Assembly (NCBI GenBank): GCA_900540205.1
Contig: UQER01000015.1
Location: 7,990-71,989, forward strand
Source of the DNA: an uncultured Porphyromonadaceae bacterium
Lineage (GTDB): Bacteria; Bacteroidota; Bacteroidia; Bacteroidales; Muribaculaceae
DNA length: 64,000 bases
Direction of reading: 5' to 3'
Shown: piece by piece, positions 34,132 to 42,043 of the stretch
Numbering within the stretch: position 1 is the first letter of the stretch
Layout: every line of letters starts with the position of its first letter
Program-made: the position numbers and the translations under genes
Notes under the pieces: model-generated
Database searches by the model: none
What the model saw: the letters and a program-made list of their open reading frames with translations, nothing else
What the model was told of the DNA's origin: nothing

Positions 34132-34881
34132 TCAGGCGTTCTTCTCTTTCAGAAAGAGGTCGAGGGCGGCAGTGATTGAAGGTGCCTTGGGCGAGGGTGC
34201 TGCGAGGTCCAGACGCAATCCTGCCTGCTCAACGGCTTTGGCTGTGGAGGCTCCGAGGCAACCGATCTGTATGTCACCCTGGTTGAAATCAGGGAAGTTT
34301 TTGAGCAGGGAGTCGATTCCGGCAGGCGAGAAGAACAGCAGCATGTCGTAATCGAACTGCTCATCGGGGGTGAAATCGTTGCTCACCGTGCGATACATCA
34401 CGGCCTTGGTGTAGTTCAGTTTGGCGCTGTCGAGCATTGCTGCGTTCGAATCGTCCTTATGCACATCGCTCACGGCGTAGAGATATTTCTCTTTGTTGTG
34501 CTTGGTGAGTGAGGGGAGCAGGTCGTCGAGCTTGCCTGTGTTGCCGTGGAAAATCTTGCGTTTGCGGTACACGATGTATTTCTGCAGATAGAGCGCTATG
34601 CTCTCTGTTGTGCAGAAATATTTCATGGTGTCGGGTATGGTGATGCGCATCTCTTCACAGAGACGGAAAAAATGATCGATTGCTGTGCGCGCTGTGAAAA
34701 TCACTGCCGTGAAATCGTTGATGTTGATTTTCTGCTGGCGGAATTCACGTGCGCTGAGGCCTTCCACTTTGATGAACGGGCGGAATACGAGTTCCACTCC
34801 ATAGCGTGAAGCGATATCGAAATAGGGGGATTTTTCAGATGAAGGCTGGGGTTGAGAAACTAATATCTTGTTTATTTTCAT
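34132..34881 (-). CDS. Uroporphyrinogen-III synthase family protein (HemD-like)
   Basis: A 249-residue cytosolic protein of the HemD fold, which in heme synthesis closes hydroxymethylbilane to uroporphyrinogen III. Two alternating domains are seen: N-terminal ILVSQPQPSSEKSPYFDIAS, then AVIFTARTAIDHFFRL (about 60-75) where other HemD proteins have TSxNAVxxF, and a C-terminal LLFFSPAGIDSLLKNF and IGCLGASTAKAVEQAGL. Many Bacteroidales lack the complete heme pathway, so the true substrate is uncertain. It overlaps the DUF4271 gene by 4 nt upstream and abuts rnpA. Confidence 0.85.
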   Translation of the reverse strand: MKINKILVSQPQPSSEKSPYFDIASRYGVELVFRPFIKVEGLSAREFRQQKININDFTAVIFTARTAIDHFFRLCEEMRITIPDTMKYFCTTESIALYLQKYIVYRKRKIFHGNTGKLDDLLPSLTKHNKEKYLYAVSDVHKDDSNAAMLDSAKLNYTKAVMYRTVSNDFTPDEQFDYDMLLFFSPAGIDSLLKNFPDFNQGDIQIGCLGASTAKAVEQAGLRLDLAAPSPKAPSITAALDLFLKEKNA

Positions 34882-35660
34882 TGCACTTTTTCACATATTT
34901 CCGATGCCAGAAAACACGTGGCGGCGACCGGTATTATTTCCAAGGTGCAAAGGTACAAAATAAAATAGAGCAAAGACCCGAAATTGTAGTAAAAAATTCT
35001 AAATCCCTTTGAAATGTAGCATATTCGCGACAAAATGTAAAGGGCGGCCGCGATAATCAGCATTTTTGACGTAAGTGCGGGATAGAACAGCGCCAAGAGG
35101 GTAGGCACGGTCAGGGCGATGCCCAGGGCAGTGGTGGATGCGTTGAGTCCGCGGCGCCAGAGGTTGGCGCTTAGGGGGTCGGTGAACACGTAGCCAAGTG
35201 TTGCGCAGGCTGCCAGCTGAAAAACATAGTAGGCGGCAGCCAGGCCGATGAGGCATCCGGCGGCGTTTAGCACCCATTGCGCCGAGGTGGCGGAGTGGAT
35301 GTTGCCCGTCCACATGAACAGAAGCAGTCCCTCCATGATGCATGTGGTGGCTATGAGCAGTGCTTGTGCGCGAGCTTCGTTGGCGGTGTGTTCGTCGAAC
35401 GCGTTGTCGCGCCGGCGCACGTAGAGCAGCTCGGCGGGGAGTGCGGCCAGCACACGTCGGAGTGGCTTTATGTTCAGCCCGATCAGCACAAGCATGGCCA
35501 GCAGCATGGTGGGAATGCCGGAATCAGTTGCCGGCGACACCGGGCGCGGCGTGCCGGCCATCCCTGTTGTCCACGACGGGGGGATGGAGGCATAGGCAAT
35601 GCTGTCGGCGGCCGAGAAGGGCGCCTCGGCCTCGGTGCATATGTTGAACGGTGCGGTCAA
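34878..35660 (-). CDS. DUF4271 multi-pass membrane protein
   Basis: A 260-residue protein with about seven membrane segments starting near residue 50 (MLLAMLVLIGLNIKPLRRVL). The start is uncertain: TTG at 35,660 gives the full length, while the first in-frame ATG is at 35,561. DUF4271 is common in Bacteroidota and frequently precedes HemD and rnpA, exactly as here, with a 4-nt overlap to HemD. The function is unknown; the constant link suggests a membrane role in the same expression unit, not proven. It begins 3 nt after the Na/Pi symporter stop. Confidence 0.8.
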   Translation of the reverse strand: MTAPFNICTEAEAPFSAADSIAYASIPPSWTTGMAGTPRPVSPATDSGIPTMLLAMLVLIGLNIKPLRRVLAALPAELLYVRRRDNAFDEHTANEARAQALLIATTCIMEGLLLFMWTGNIHSATSAQWVLNAAGCLIGLAAAYYVFQLAACATLGYVFTDPLSANLWRRGLNASTTALGIALTVPTLLALFYPALTSKMLIIAAALYILSRICYISKGFRIFYYNFGSLLYFILYLCTLEIIPVAATCFLASEICEKVQ

Positions 35661-35663
35661 GGT

Positions 35664-37484
35664 TTAGCGGTGACGGAATTCGGCGCGTATGGTGTCGATG
35701 ACGTTGATTACGAAATCGCCGGCTTTCTCGAGGGTCGACACGATGTCCATGTAATAGATGCCGCTCTGGTATTCGTAGTGGCGGCCGTTGATGTTCTCCA
35801 CGTTGGCGGTGCGCAGCTGGTTGCGCAGGTTGTTAATCTCGCGCTCGCGGTTGTAGGAGGCGATGATGTCGTGCTCGTCCACATTCTCAATGTTGTTGAG
35901 CACCTTCAGCATGGAGTTAACCGATTTTTCCACGTAGCCGAACATGAGGTCGATGTTGGCGTAGATCTCTTCGTTGAAGTGTACGCCGCTCTGCTGCTTG
36001 CGCAGCAGAATCTTGCCCACGCCGAGCATCGCGTCGGCAATGCTTTCAATCTCCGAGTCGATGCTCAGCATGGCTGTGAGGCGACGCTTGGATTCGTTGG
36101 AGAGGCGGCCTTCAGCGCATCGGTTCAGATAGTTGGCAATCTCGATTTCCATGCGGTCCGATATCTCCTCGTATTTCTCAAGCCGCGAATAGATTTTGTT
36201 GAAGTCGTCGCTTCCGGCCTTGGTGTGCACGAGGTCGCGTGCCATGGGGAGCATACGCCCCACGCGCTCGGCAAACACGTACATCTCTTTCTCGGCCTGT
36301 GATATGTTGAGCTCAGATGCCGAGAGGATACCGCCGGAGATGAATTTGAGCTGAAACTCGTCGTCGCCCGAATGCTTGGCCGGAATAAGGAATTCCACAA
36401 TCTTGACGTAGACTCCGGTGAGCCATATCATGATGCTCAGGTTGATGAGGTTGAACACGGTGTGGAACATCGACAGGCCGAACGACACGCTCACCTGCAT
36501 CTGCGATATGGCCGTGCGGTGGTGAAGCACCTCGTCGGTGGGAACACCGGCGGACATCACCTGATTGTACATGGCCGGGTCGGTGTTCTGGAGGTCGGTG
36601 ACGTAGCGGTAGAGGCTCGTCGGGTCGCCCTGACCTATCTCTTCCGTAATCCAGGAGTTCAGCTCCACAAAGGGGAAGAACACGGCCAGGGTCCAGATGG
36701 TGCCGAAAAGGTTGAACAGCAGGTGGCCCATGGCGGTGCGCTTGGCCGCCACGTTTCCGCTCATCGACGCAAGCAGCGGGGTTATGGTGGTGCCGATGTT
36801 GGAGCCGAGCACCAGCGCGCAGGCAAGGTCGAAGGTTATCCAGCCTTTGCTGCACATTATGAGCGTTATGGCGAACATGGCCGCCGAGCTCTGGATTATC
36901 ATTGTCACCACCATGCCCACAAGGCAGAAAATCAGCACGGAGCCGAATCCCATCGAGGCATAGCGCTGCAGGAAGGCGAACATTTCGGGGTTGCTCTGGA
37001 GGTCGGGCACATATTTGCTGATCATGTCAAGGCCCATAAACAAGAAAGCGAAACCGATGGTGAATTCACCCATCGATTTCGTTTTGCTTTTGGAGGAGAA
37101 CAGCAGGGGCACCGCAAGGCCGATGAGAGGGAGGGCAAAGGCGGAGATGTCGACCTTGAAGCCGAACAGCGCGATGACCCATGCAGTGAAAGTGGTACCC
37201 ACGTTGGCACCCATGATCACGGCCATGGACTGTGCGAGGGTCATGAGGCCGGCGTTGACGAAACTTACCACCATCACCGTCGATGCCGACGAGCTTTGGA
37301 TCAGGGCTGTGATGAAGAAGCCTGTGATGGTTCCGGTGAACCGGTTGCGGGTCATGGCGCTGAGAATGTTGCGCAGGCGGTCGCCCGCGGCTTTCTGCAG
37401 CCCCTCACTCATCACCTTCATTCCGTAAAGGAAGAGGCCTACGGCTCCCAGGAGCCCGAGAAAATCCAGTATCGAATAATTCAT
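35664..37484 (-). CDS. Na/Pi cotransporter family protein with C-terminal PhoU-like domain
   Basis: A 606-residue inner-membrane phosphate transporter. The ATG at 37,484 begins MNYSILDFLGLLGAVGLFLYG; an upstream in-frame start would add only a polar stretch. The paired inverted-repeat signatures of the NptA/SLC34-like family are visible: ALIQSSSASTVMVVSFVNAG near 65 and MIIQSSAAMFAITLIMCSKG near 200, each with the QSS motif, and two GANVGTT/GSNIGTT sites. After residue 400 helical PhoU-like repeats follow (AERVGRMLPMARDLVHTK, SIADAMLGVGKILLR). It probably moves phosphate with sodium. First gene of the DUF4271-hemD-rnpA operon. Confidence 0.93.
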   Translation of the reverse strand: MNYSILDFLGLLGAVGLFLYGMKVMSEGLQKAAGDRLRNILSAMTRNRFTGTITGFFITALIQSSSASTVMVVSFVNAGLMTLAQSMAVIMGANVGTTFTAWVIALFGFKVDISAFALPLIGLAVPLLFSSKSKTKSMGEFTIGFAFLFMGLDMISKYVPDLQSNPEMFAFLQRYASMGFGSVLIFCLVGMVVTMIIQSSAAMFAITLIMCSKGWITFDLACALVLGSNIGTTITPLLASMSGNVAAKRTAMGHLLFNLFGTIWTLAVFFPFVELNSWITEEIGQGDPTSLYRYVTDLQNTDPAMYNQVMSAGVPTDEVLHHRTAISQMQVSVSFGLSMFHTVFNLINLSIMIWLTGVYVKIVEFLIPAKHSGDDEFQLKFISGGILSASELNISQAEKEMYVFAERVGRMLPMARDLVHTKAGSDDFNKIYSRLEKYEEISDRMEIEIANYLNRCAEGRLSNESKRRLTAMLSIDSEIESIADAMLGVGKILLRKQQSGVHFNEEIYANIDLMFGYVEKSVNSMLKVLNNIENVDEHDIIASYNREREINNLRNQLRTANVENINGRHYEYQSGIYYMDIVSTLEKAGDFVINVIDTIRAEFRHR

Positions 37485-37545
37485 CGTTGCTGTGTCGGTG
37501 GATTCCGCAGCCGCACCTTGCGGCAATGCGTTTCCGTTCTGTTCG

Positions 37546-37577
37546 CAAAATTAGGAAACTTTAACCAACTTCGCAAC
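37546..37577 (-). promoter_or_regulatory. Promoter for the Na/Pi symporter operon
   Basis: On the minus strand GTTG (37,577-37,574), a 20-nt spacer and TAATTTTG (37,553-37,546) fit the Bacteroidota -33/-7 layout with one mismatch, about 62 nt upstream of the ATG. Confidence 0.6.
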
Positions 37578-37639
37578 CCTCTATGACGATTTATTTCGGG
37601 TCGGTATTGTTAAATCCGGCCGCCGGAGCAAGACGGGGG

Positions 37640-38398
37640 TCATTCCCGGTCGGGGTGCAGGAAGCGCAGCAGCCCGTAGATGTATCGGCGCACTCCGGGG
37701 CGGTAAAGAAGCAGGCGGTCGAACCACGCCATGCGGCGTCCGATGAATTTTACCACAAGCCCTACGTAAATCATGGCGAACAGCGTGCCGATGCCCACGA
37801 TGTTCCATTGCCAGCTGCCGAAGAAGCCGATGCTGGCCACGGCGGCAAGCATTACAAGGGTGGTGTCGAGGGAGATTTTCGCCTTCGGGAAGGGGATGCC
37901 CCATTTGCGGCTGATGGCGATGGGCACACCTTCGCCCGCCATGGTCACCGAACCGCAGCGCACCTCCAGCGCTACGCCGATGCCCATGATGGTGCAGCCG
38001 GCCACCTGGGTCACAATCTGGTCGGACAGGGTGATGCATTCGAGCGGGGCGGTGAGGGCCATGTTGAGGTCGATGAGCACACCGAACACAAGGCTTATCA
38101 CAAGCTGCAGGAGCTGGAGCGGCGGGAACTGACGGCCCAAAATGATTATCTGCGCCCCTACGAGCAGTACATTCAGGATGTTGGTGTACATGCCGAGCGA
38201 CAGAGGTGGAACATAACCTTCGGTGCCTGCGATGGTAAAAGCCAATGGGATTGACGAGATTACGCTGCTGCCGAGATTTGAGCGGATGCACAGCGCAACG
38301 CCTAATGTGAGGATGAACAGGGAGATTAAAAGCAGGCAATGCTGCCAGAGAAAGGAAACGATTTTGTCTTTGTCAGCGATAACTAATGTATGGTTCAT
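37640..38398 (-). CDS. YitT/YczE-like membrane protein (DUF6198-type)
   Basis: A 252-residue protein when begun at the ATG at 38,398 (MNHTLVIADKDKIV); an ATG four codons earlier is possible. About six membrane helices are visible (LLLISLFILTLGVALCI, ILNVLLVGAQIIIL, LQLVISLVFGVLIDL, MGIGVALEVR-containing helix and two more). The GSVTMAGEGVPIAISRKWG loop is typical of the YczE/YyaS/YitT group. The transported compound is unknown. It has its own promoter, shared back to back with the small lipoprotein gene on the plus strand. Confidence 0.78.
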   Translation of the reverse strand: MNHTLVIADKDKIVSFLWQHCLLLISLFILTLGVALCIRSNLGSSVISSIPLAFTIAGTEGYVPPLSLGMYTNILNVLLVGAQIIILGRQFPPLQLLQLVISLVFGVLIDLNMALTAPLECITLSDQIVTQVAGCTIMGIGVALEVRCGSVTMAGEGVPIAISRKWGIPFPKAKISLDTTLVMLAAVASIGFFGSWQWNIVGIGTLFAMIYVGLVVKFIGRRMAWFDRLLLYRPGVRRYIYGLLRFLHPDRE

Positions 38399-38406
38399 AA
38401 TCGGCT

Positions 38407-38435
38407 GCAAAGTTACAAAAATTATTGCTAAATTT
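38407..38435. promoter_or_regulatory. Back-to-back -7 boxes of divergent genes
   Basis: The minus-strand box TAACTTTG (38,414-38,407) serves the YitT-like gene, and the plus-strand box TAAATTTG (38,428-38,435) serves the lipoprotein gene. They are 13 bp apart, so transcription in the two directions may interfere. Confidence 0.5.
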
Positions 38436-38484
38436 GCAGCAGATGTCAGGGGCGTCAGGCGCCCCGGTCACAATGTTGAGATTT

Positions 38485-38898
38485 ATGAATAGCGTGATTT
38501 CTAAATGTGCTGCCGCGGCTGCGGCACTGACGCTTGCGGCCTCTGTGGCGGCATGCGGCGGAATGAGCAGCCGGGAGAAAGAGATGGTGGGAAAATATTA
38601 CATCCCTGCTGTGAGCGATACGTCACCCCTGCTCGAGCTGAATGAGGACAATCAGTCGGTGATGCGCGCCATCCGCCCCGGAGAGCTTTCGTTCTCGGTG
38701 GCTGGCCAGTGGCATGTGGTTGGCGATTCGCTTGTGATTGTCAACGACATATCATCGATAACCATCGAAGACGGCGACCCCGGATTGGTGGGAACCGTGG
38801 CAGAGCGTGTGGCTTATCCTATCATTGCCTATGAGGAAACCACCCTCCGGATAAAGCGTCAGGGGGCCATTTACGATTACCACAGGCGCGGAAACTGA
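38485..38898 (+). CDS. Small lipoprotein of unknown function
   Basis: A 137-residue lipoprotein. The ATG at 38,485 gives MNSVISKCAAAAAALTLAAS and a lipobox SVAAC; an ATG at 38,473 is an alternative. The mature part reads GKYYIPAVSDTSPLLELNED, then GELSFSVAGQWHVVGDSLVIV and ETTLRIKRQGAIYDYHRRGN, a lipocalin-like arrangement of short strands also seen in Bacteroidota lipocalin/DUF4923-like proteins. No ligand site can be identified. Followed by another small lipoprotein gene in the same direction. Confidence 0.68.
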   Translation: MNSVISKCAAAAAALTLAASVAACGGMSSREKEMVGKYYIPAVSDTSPLLELNEDNQSVMRAIRPGELSFSVAGQWHVVGDSLVIVNDISSITIEDGDPGLVGTVAERVAYPIIAYEETTLRIKRQGAIYDYHRRGN

Positions 38899-38962
38899 CG
38901 GTTTTGGCGCCGGCGTGCATAGGTTACGGACCAGAAATTCAAGATTATAAGTATGGTTGATT

Positions 38963-39427
38963 ATGAAACGTTTGTTTGAGGCTGCATTGGCAGCCGTTGC
39001 TATAATGATTATGCAGGCGTGTGCCACGCGCACGGCACCAGCGTTTTCCGACCGTCTGGCCGAGGCGGATGCCGCTTTGGCCGATGGAAACTACGAGCGT
39101 GCTCAGGACATGGCCAACGAGATGCTTGAGATTGCCATGACGGCCGATTCGGATGCCGTGGGGGAAACAGAGTCGGCGCATCTCGGGCTGCTGTTCATGA
39201 AGCTTTCGGAAAAGCAGCATGAGGATGAGAATGTGGCCGATGCCACCCAGTGCATCCGCCGCGCTTTCCGTCTTTCCGGCGATTCGCTGAAAGCGTTCTT
39301 CGCGTCGCTGCCTCTGGAGGACACCCCGCGCTTCGTCCTGTTGCGGCGCATTGGGCTGTCAATCGACAACCCCGTGGAACAGATCTCCGAAACCGATTCG
39401 GTGGTGGAGCTTGACAGCATACACTGA
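38963..39427 (+). CDS. Small helical lipoprotein, TPR-like
   Basis: A 154-residue lipoprotein starting at the ATG at 38,963 (MKRLFEAALAAVAIMIMQAC), with the lipid Cys about residue 20. The mature region is helical, and ADAALADGNYERAQDMANEM resembles one TPR hairpin, followed by AHLGLLFMKLSEKQHEDENV and ATQCIRRAFRLSGDSL as a second and third helix pair. Function unknown. It is 64 bp from the lipoprotein before it and 76 bp from the SUI1 gene after it, so the small genes may share a transcript. Confidence 0.65.
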   Translation: MKRLFEAALAAVAIMIMQACATRTAPAFSDRLAEADAALADGNYERAQDMANEMLEIAMTADSDAVGETESAHLGLLFMKLSEKQHEDENVADATQCIRRAFRLSGDSLKAFFASLPLEDTPRFVLLRRIGLSIDNPVEQISETDSVVELDSIH

Positions 39428-39503
39428 TTGCAGATGGTTTCTGCCAAATATTATAATTGGTCTTATCAAGATTATAATTGGGTTTACAAAAGAATATTCT
39501 GAA

Positions 39504-39848
39504 ATGGATTGGAAATCATCGCTCGAGGCCCTGAAGGCCGACCTCCCCGCAAGTGAAGAGGGAGCCGGGGAAACTGCACCCTCCACTGCTACCGACGGTG
39601 AGGCATATGCCTCGCAGCCAAGGCTGGATGTGTTGCTCGACCGCAAGGGGCGCCGCGGAAAGGAAGCCACCATTGTGGCGGGCTTCACGTTGCCCGACGA
39701 TGAGGTGACCTCCATAGCATCGCGCCTGAAGCAGAAGCTCGGCACCGGCGGCTCGGCGCGCGGAGGTGAAATCCTGATTCAGGGCGACAAGCGGGCGGCC
39801 GTGGCCGATGCTCTCCGCGCCATGGGGCTTAAATGCCGTGTAATCTGA
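39504..39848 (+). CDS. SUI1-domain translation initiation factor (YciH/eIF1 type)
   Basis: A 114-residue protein; the ATG at 39,504 starts MDWKSSLEALKADLPASEEG, since upstream in-frame sequence is unlike the family. The SUI1 domain (about 40-114) is clear: LLDRKGRRGKEATIVAGF, then ASRLKQKLGTGGSARGGEIL and IQGDKR followed by a short C-terminal strand. Bacterial SUI1 proteins (YciH) resemble eukaryotic eIF1 and are thought to influence start-site fidelity at the ribosome. Length and charge pattern are standard. Confidence 0.92.
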   Translation: MDWKSSLEALKADLPASEEGAGETAPSTATDGEAYASQPRLDVLLDRKGRRGKEATIVAGFTLPDDEVTSIASRLKQKLGTGGSARGGEILIQGDKRAAVADALRAMGLKCRVI

Positions 39849-39911
39849 GGCGGCAGCGCGGGGGCTGTCCGCGTTATTTCTGCCCTGATATGTTATTTCA
39901 CTTGATAGCGC

Positions 39912-40526
39912 ATGAAAAACTTCCGGATGTATGAGTCAAGCATCAATGAAAAATATCTTGACGAAATCGTGTCTGTTCTCCGCAACGGCGGAATCATAAT
40001 CTATCCCACCGATTCACTCTATGCTGTCGGTTGCGATGCTTTGAACAACCGGGCTGTGGAGCGCGTGTGCGCCATGCGCGGCATCAATCCGGCCAAGCAG
40101 CGCCTATCGATGGTGTGTGGCTCCATATCGCAGGCAAGCGAGTTCGCCCGTATCGACAACGGCGCGTTCGCTGTGCTGCGCAAGAATCTCCCCGGACCGT
40201 TCACATTCATTCTTCCGGCCTCCAACAGGCTTGCGCGCGCCTTCAAAGGGCGCAAGGAGGTGGGCGTCAGAGTGCCGGACAATGCCATTGCCGTGCGGAT
40301 TGCCAACGAGCTTGGCAACCCCCTCCTCAGCGCCACGGCCGACTGGCCCGATGCCGAAGCCAAGGAGCTGGCACTGGCCGAGGAGGTGAAACTGCAGTTC
40401 GAGCCGCTCGGGCCGGATGCCTTTGTTGATGCCGGCGATGTGGCCGGTGAGCCGTCGGCTGTGGTCGACCTCACCGACTCCTCCTCGCCTGAAATTCTGC
40501 GTGAGGGTCCGCGTCCGCTGGCCTGA
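39912..40526 (+). CDS. Sua5/YciO/YrdC-family protein (threonylcarbamoyl-AMP synthase type)
   Basis: A 204-residue cytosolic protein. The YrdC fold is clear: GGIIIYPTDSLYAVGCDA near 29-46, KQRLSMVC near 66-73, LPGPFTFILPA near 92-102, and GVRVPDN near 119-125. YrdC/TsaC members make threonylcarbamoyl-AMP for the t6A modification of tRNA; the YciO subgroup has weaker or unclear activity. The N-terminus and absence of a C-terminal Sua5 domain fit YciO/TsaC size. The tRNA-Leu gene follows downstream. Confidence 0.88.
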   Translation: MKNFRMYESSINEKYLDEIVSVLRNGGIIIYPTDSLYAVGCDALNNRAVERVCAMRGINPAKQRLSMVCGSISQASEFARIDNGAFAVLRKNLPGPFTFILPASNRLARAFKGRKEVGVRVPDNAIAVRIANELGNPLLSATADWPDAEAKELALAEEVKLQFEPLGPDAFVDAGDVAGEPSAVVDLTDSSSPEILREGPRPLA

Positions 40527-40629
40527 TATCCGCTGCAGCGGTGCATCACGTATGGTCGTTCTTATCTCCGGTTTCCCTGATTCTGCACTTGTCAGATTTG
40601 CCTGCGGCCTGACGAGTCGTGGCTGCGGA

Positions 40630-40661
40630 TTTGTGCAACTCAATATTTATTCGTAATTTTG
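40630..40661 (+). promoter_or_regulatory. Promoter of tRNA-Leu(UAA)
   Basis: TTTG at 40,630-40,633, a 20-nt spacer and TAATTTTG at 40,654-40,661 match the Bacteroidota promoter consensus in full, 32 nt before the tRNA. Confidence 0.8.
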
Positions 40662-40693
40662 CCCCGTCGCCCCCGTTTGGGGCGCCGCAAGGC

Positions 40694-40777
40694 GGCCGAA
40701 TGGTGGAATGGTAGACACGAGGGACTTAAAATCCCTTGGCCATTACGGCTGTGTGGGTTCGAGTCCCACTTCGGCTA
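40694..40777 (+). tRNA. tRNA-Leu (anticodon UAA)
   Basis: The sequence folds as a class II tRNA. The acceptor GGCCGAA (40,694-40,700) pairs with TTCGGCT (40,770-40,776), with a G-U first pair. The anticodon loop is CTTAAAA with TAA at 40,727-40,729. A long variable arm is present, and the T arm is GTGGG-TTCGAGT-CCCAC. The CCA is not encoded. Confidence 0.95.
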
Positions 40778-40783
40778 CCGCTC

Positions 40784-40829
40784 AGCATGCAGACTCCCGG
40801 TTCACTCCCGGCAGTCTGCATGCTTTTTC
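40784..40829 (+). terminator. Terminator after tRNA-Leu(UAA)
   Basis: AGCATGCAGACT (40,784-40,795) and AGTCTGCATGCT (40,813-40,824) form a perfect 12-bp stem, followed by five T residues. Confidence 0.85.
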
Positions 40830-40883
40830 ATTGAGATTTCAGCCGGTCACTGTCTTTAAGGAGTACGTGATTGATTCCTTAGG

Positions 40884-41120
40884 CTACAAAGCCTTCTCGT
40901 TTGTGTGATTTTCGCTGTATTCTTCCCAAACCAGAGTGGCAAGATATTTATCACTTCTACATTGAAGATCTGCCACCCCATCCTCAATCATAGCGGAAGT
41001 GGCAGAATGATAATATGCATCGGTGGCTTCTTGTAGGGAGAGACCAAATAAATCACATATACTCAAGATGATTCTGGCATTTTTAGATGCCCTCATTGCT
41101 AATGTACTTTCTTTTGTCAT
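40884..41120 (-). CDS. DUF3791-like small protein
   Basis: A 78-residue acidic helical protein that overlaps the DUF3990 gene by 4 nt. DUF3791 members are short proteins often placed next to DUF3990; the ARIILSICDLFGLSLQEATD and GVADLQCRSDKYLATLVWEE segments fit that family. With another DUF3791-like gene on the other side of DUF3990, a toxin/antitoxin arrangement is plausible, with one or both small proteins neutralising the larger. No biochemical role is established. Confidence 0.65.
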   Translation of the reverse strand: MTKESTLAMRASKNARIILSICDLFGLSLQEATDAYYHSATSAMIEDGVADLQCRSDKYLATLVWEEYSENHTNEKAL

Positions 41121-41587
41121 AACCGTAGGCTCTCAATGTGTTTGAGGCATTTGTCCAGCATCTGTTGCGACCGGATGCAATACTGATTGTTCGGTTTCTC
41201 GTATTTTAGCAATCCAAGAGTCTCGTCCACAGATAATTCTCCTTCAAAGTAGCGGTCGAGAGTTTGGATTACACGGTCGTTTGCAATACCTCCGATTATA
41301 ATATCGTAATCAGTGTCATCTTTCCCGGCTCGGCATTTTGACACAAAATCTAACCAAGCTCTATCGTAGGCGGTGAATTCAAGCACTTTCCATTCAGCGG
41401 GATTGAAAAGAAGTTCATAGGAATTGAGCCAGGCGTCCTGTTGGCGGCGTACGAATCGTTGTGCATATTTAACAGCTTGCTCATATATGGAGGTGAGATA
41501 AAAACCTTTCCCGAAATCAAGATAATCGCGAGAATGGACTGTGTCAGGCTGTTTGACAGATAGGTTCGATGAATGATATAGTTTCAT
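41117..41587 (-). CDS. DUF3990 protein, probable ADP-ribosyltransferase-fold toxin
   Basis: A 156-residue cytosolic protein. It begins MKLYHSSNLSVKQPD and then has SRDYLDFGKGFYLTSIYEQA, the DUF3990 signature. The H of YHSS and Y of GKGFY would match the H-Y pair of ADP-ribosyltransferase folds, to which DUF3990 is related. A DIIIGGIANDRV block follows in the middle and QYCIRSQQML near the C-terminus. It overlaps small genes at both ends (4 nt and 1 nt), so the three form a tightly coupled operon. Toxicity and target are inference. Confidence 0.75.
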   Translation of the reverse strand: MKLYHSSNLSVKQPDTVHSRDYLDFGKGFYLTSIYEQAVKYAQRFVRRQQDAWLNSYELLFNPAEWKVLEFTAYDRAWLDFVSKCRAGKDDTDYDIIIGGIANDRVIQTLDRYFEGELSVDETLGLLKYEKPNNQYCIRSQQMLDKCLKHIESLRL

Positions 41588-41802
41588 TAGGACAATACTC
41601 CTTTCTCTTTCATATAGTCAGTTAAATCGTCCATCAGATATCGGGAGCCGAACGTATGCAGTACGTCGTAGGACGGCACGATATATCCGTAGAGAATACC
41701 CGACCGTTTCAACCGGTCGTACACCTCTTGCTGGCTGAGTTTCAGATGAAATGAAAGCTTGCTGATACAATATGTTACAAATTCAAGTGTCTTTTTATCC
41801 AT
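41587..41802 (-). CDS. DUF3791-like small protein, first gene of the trio
   Basis: A 71-residue protein, MDKKTLEFVTYCISKLSFHL and then LKRSGILYGYIVPSYDVLHT, ending DDLTDYMKEKGVLS. It fits DUF3791, with a short helical antitoxin-like size, and ends at the base where DUF3990 begins. It and the downstream DUF3791-like gene flank the DUF3990 protein; they differ in sequence, so they are not a recent duplication. Confidence 0.65.
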   Translation of the reverse strand: MDKKTLEFVTYCISKLSFHLKLSQQEVYDRLKRSGILYGYIVPSYDVLHTFGSRYLMDDLTDYMKEKGVLS

Positions 41803-41990
41803 ACCATGAGATGTAATGTTGCCTACAGCGGTTTCAGTGGATGTAATGGAATTCCAAAGTTATACTTTTATTTGATGTAAACGAATTTTCAGGTCGTAAA
41901 AAATCTGAAAGTAATTCCCCACCATCAAAAATTGATCCAAGTTATATGATTTTATTACTCGTCGTTATTATCTTTGCTGCCAAGAGCCTA

Positions 41991-42022
41991 TGTCTCAAAA
42001 TTATTCGTAACTTTATCCGCGC
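41991..42022 (+). promoter_or_regulatory. Repeated promoter/leader, copy A (before YhcG-like gene)
   Basis: GTCTCAAAATTATTCGTAAC followed by TTTATCCGCGCA; 31 of 32 bases match copy B at 43,941. The embedded TAACTTTA (42,007-42,014) resembles the -7 box. It ends 21 nt before the ATG at 42,044. Confidence 0.7.
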
Positions 42023-42043
42023 AACTTAATACCGCATAGCCTT

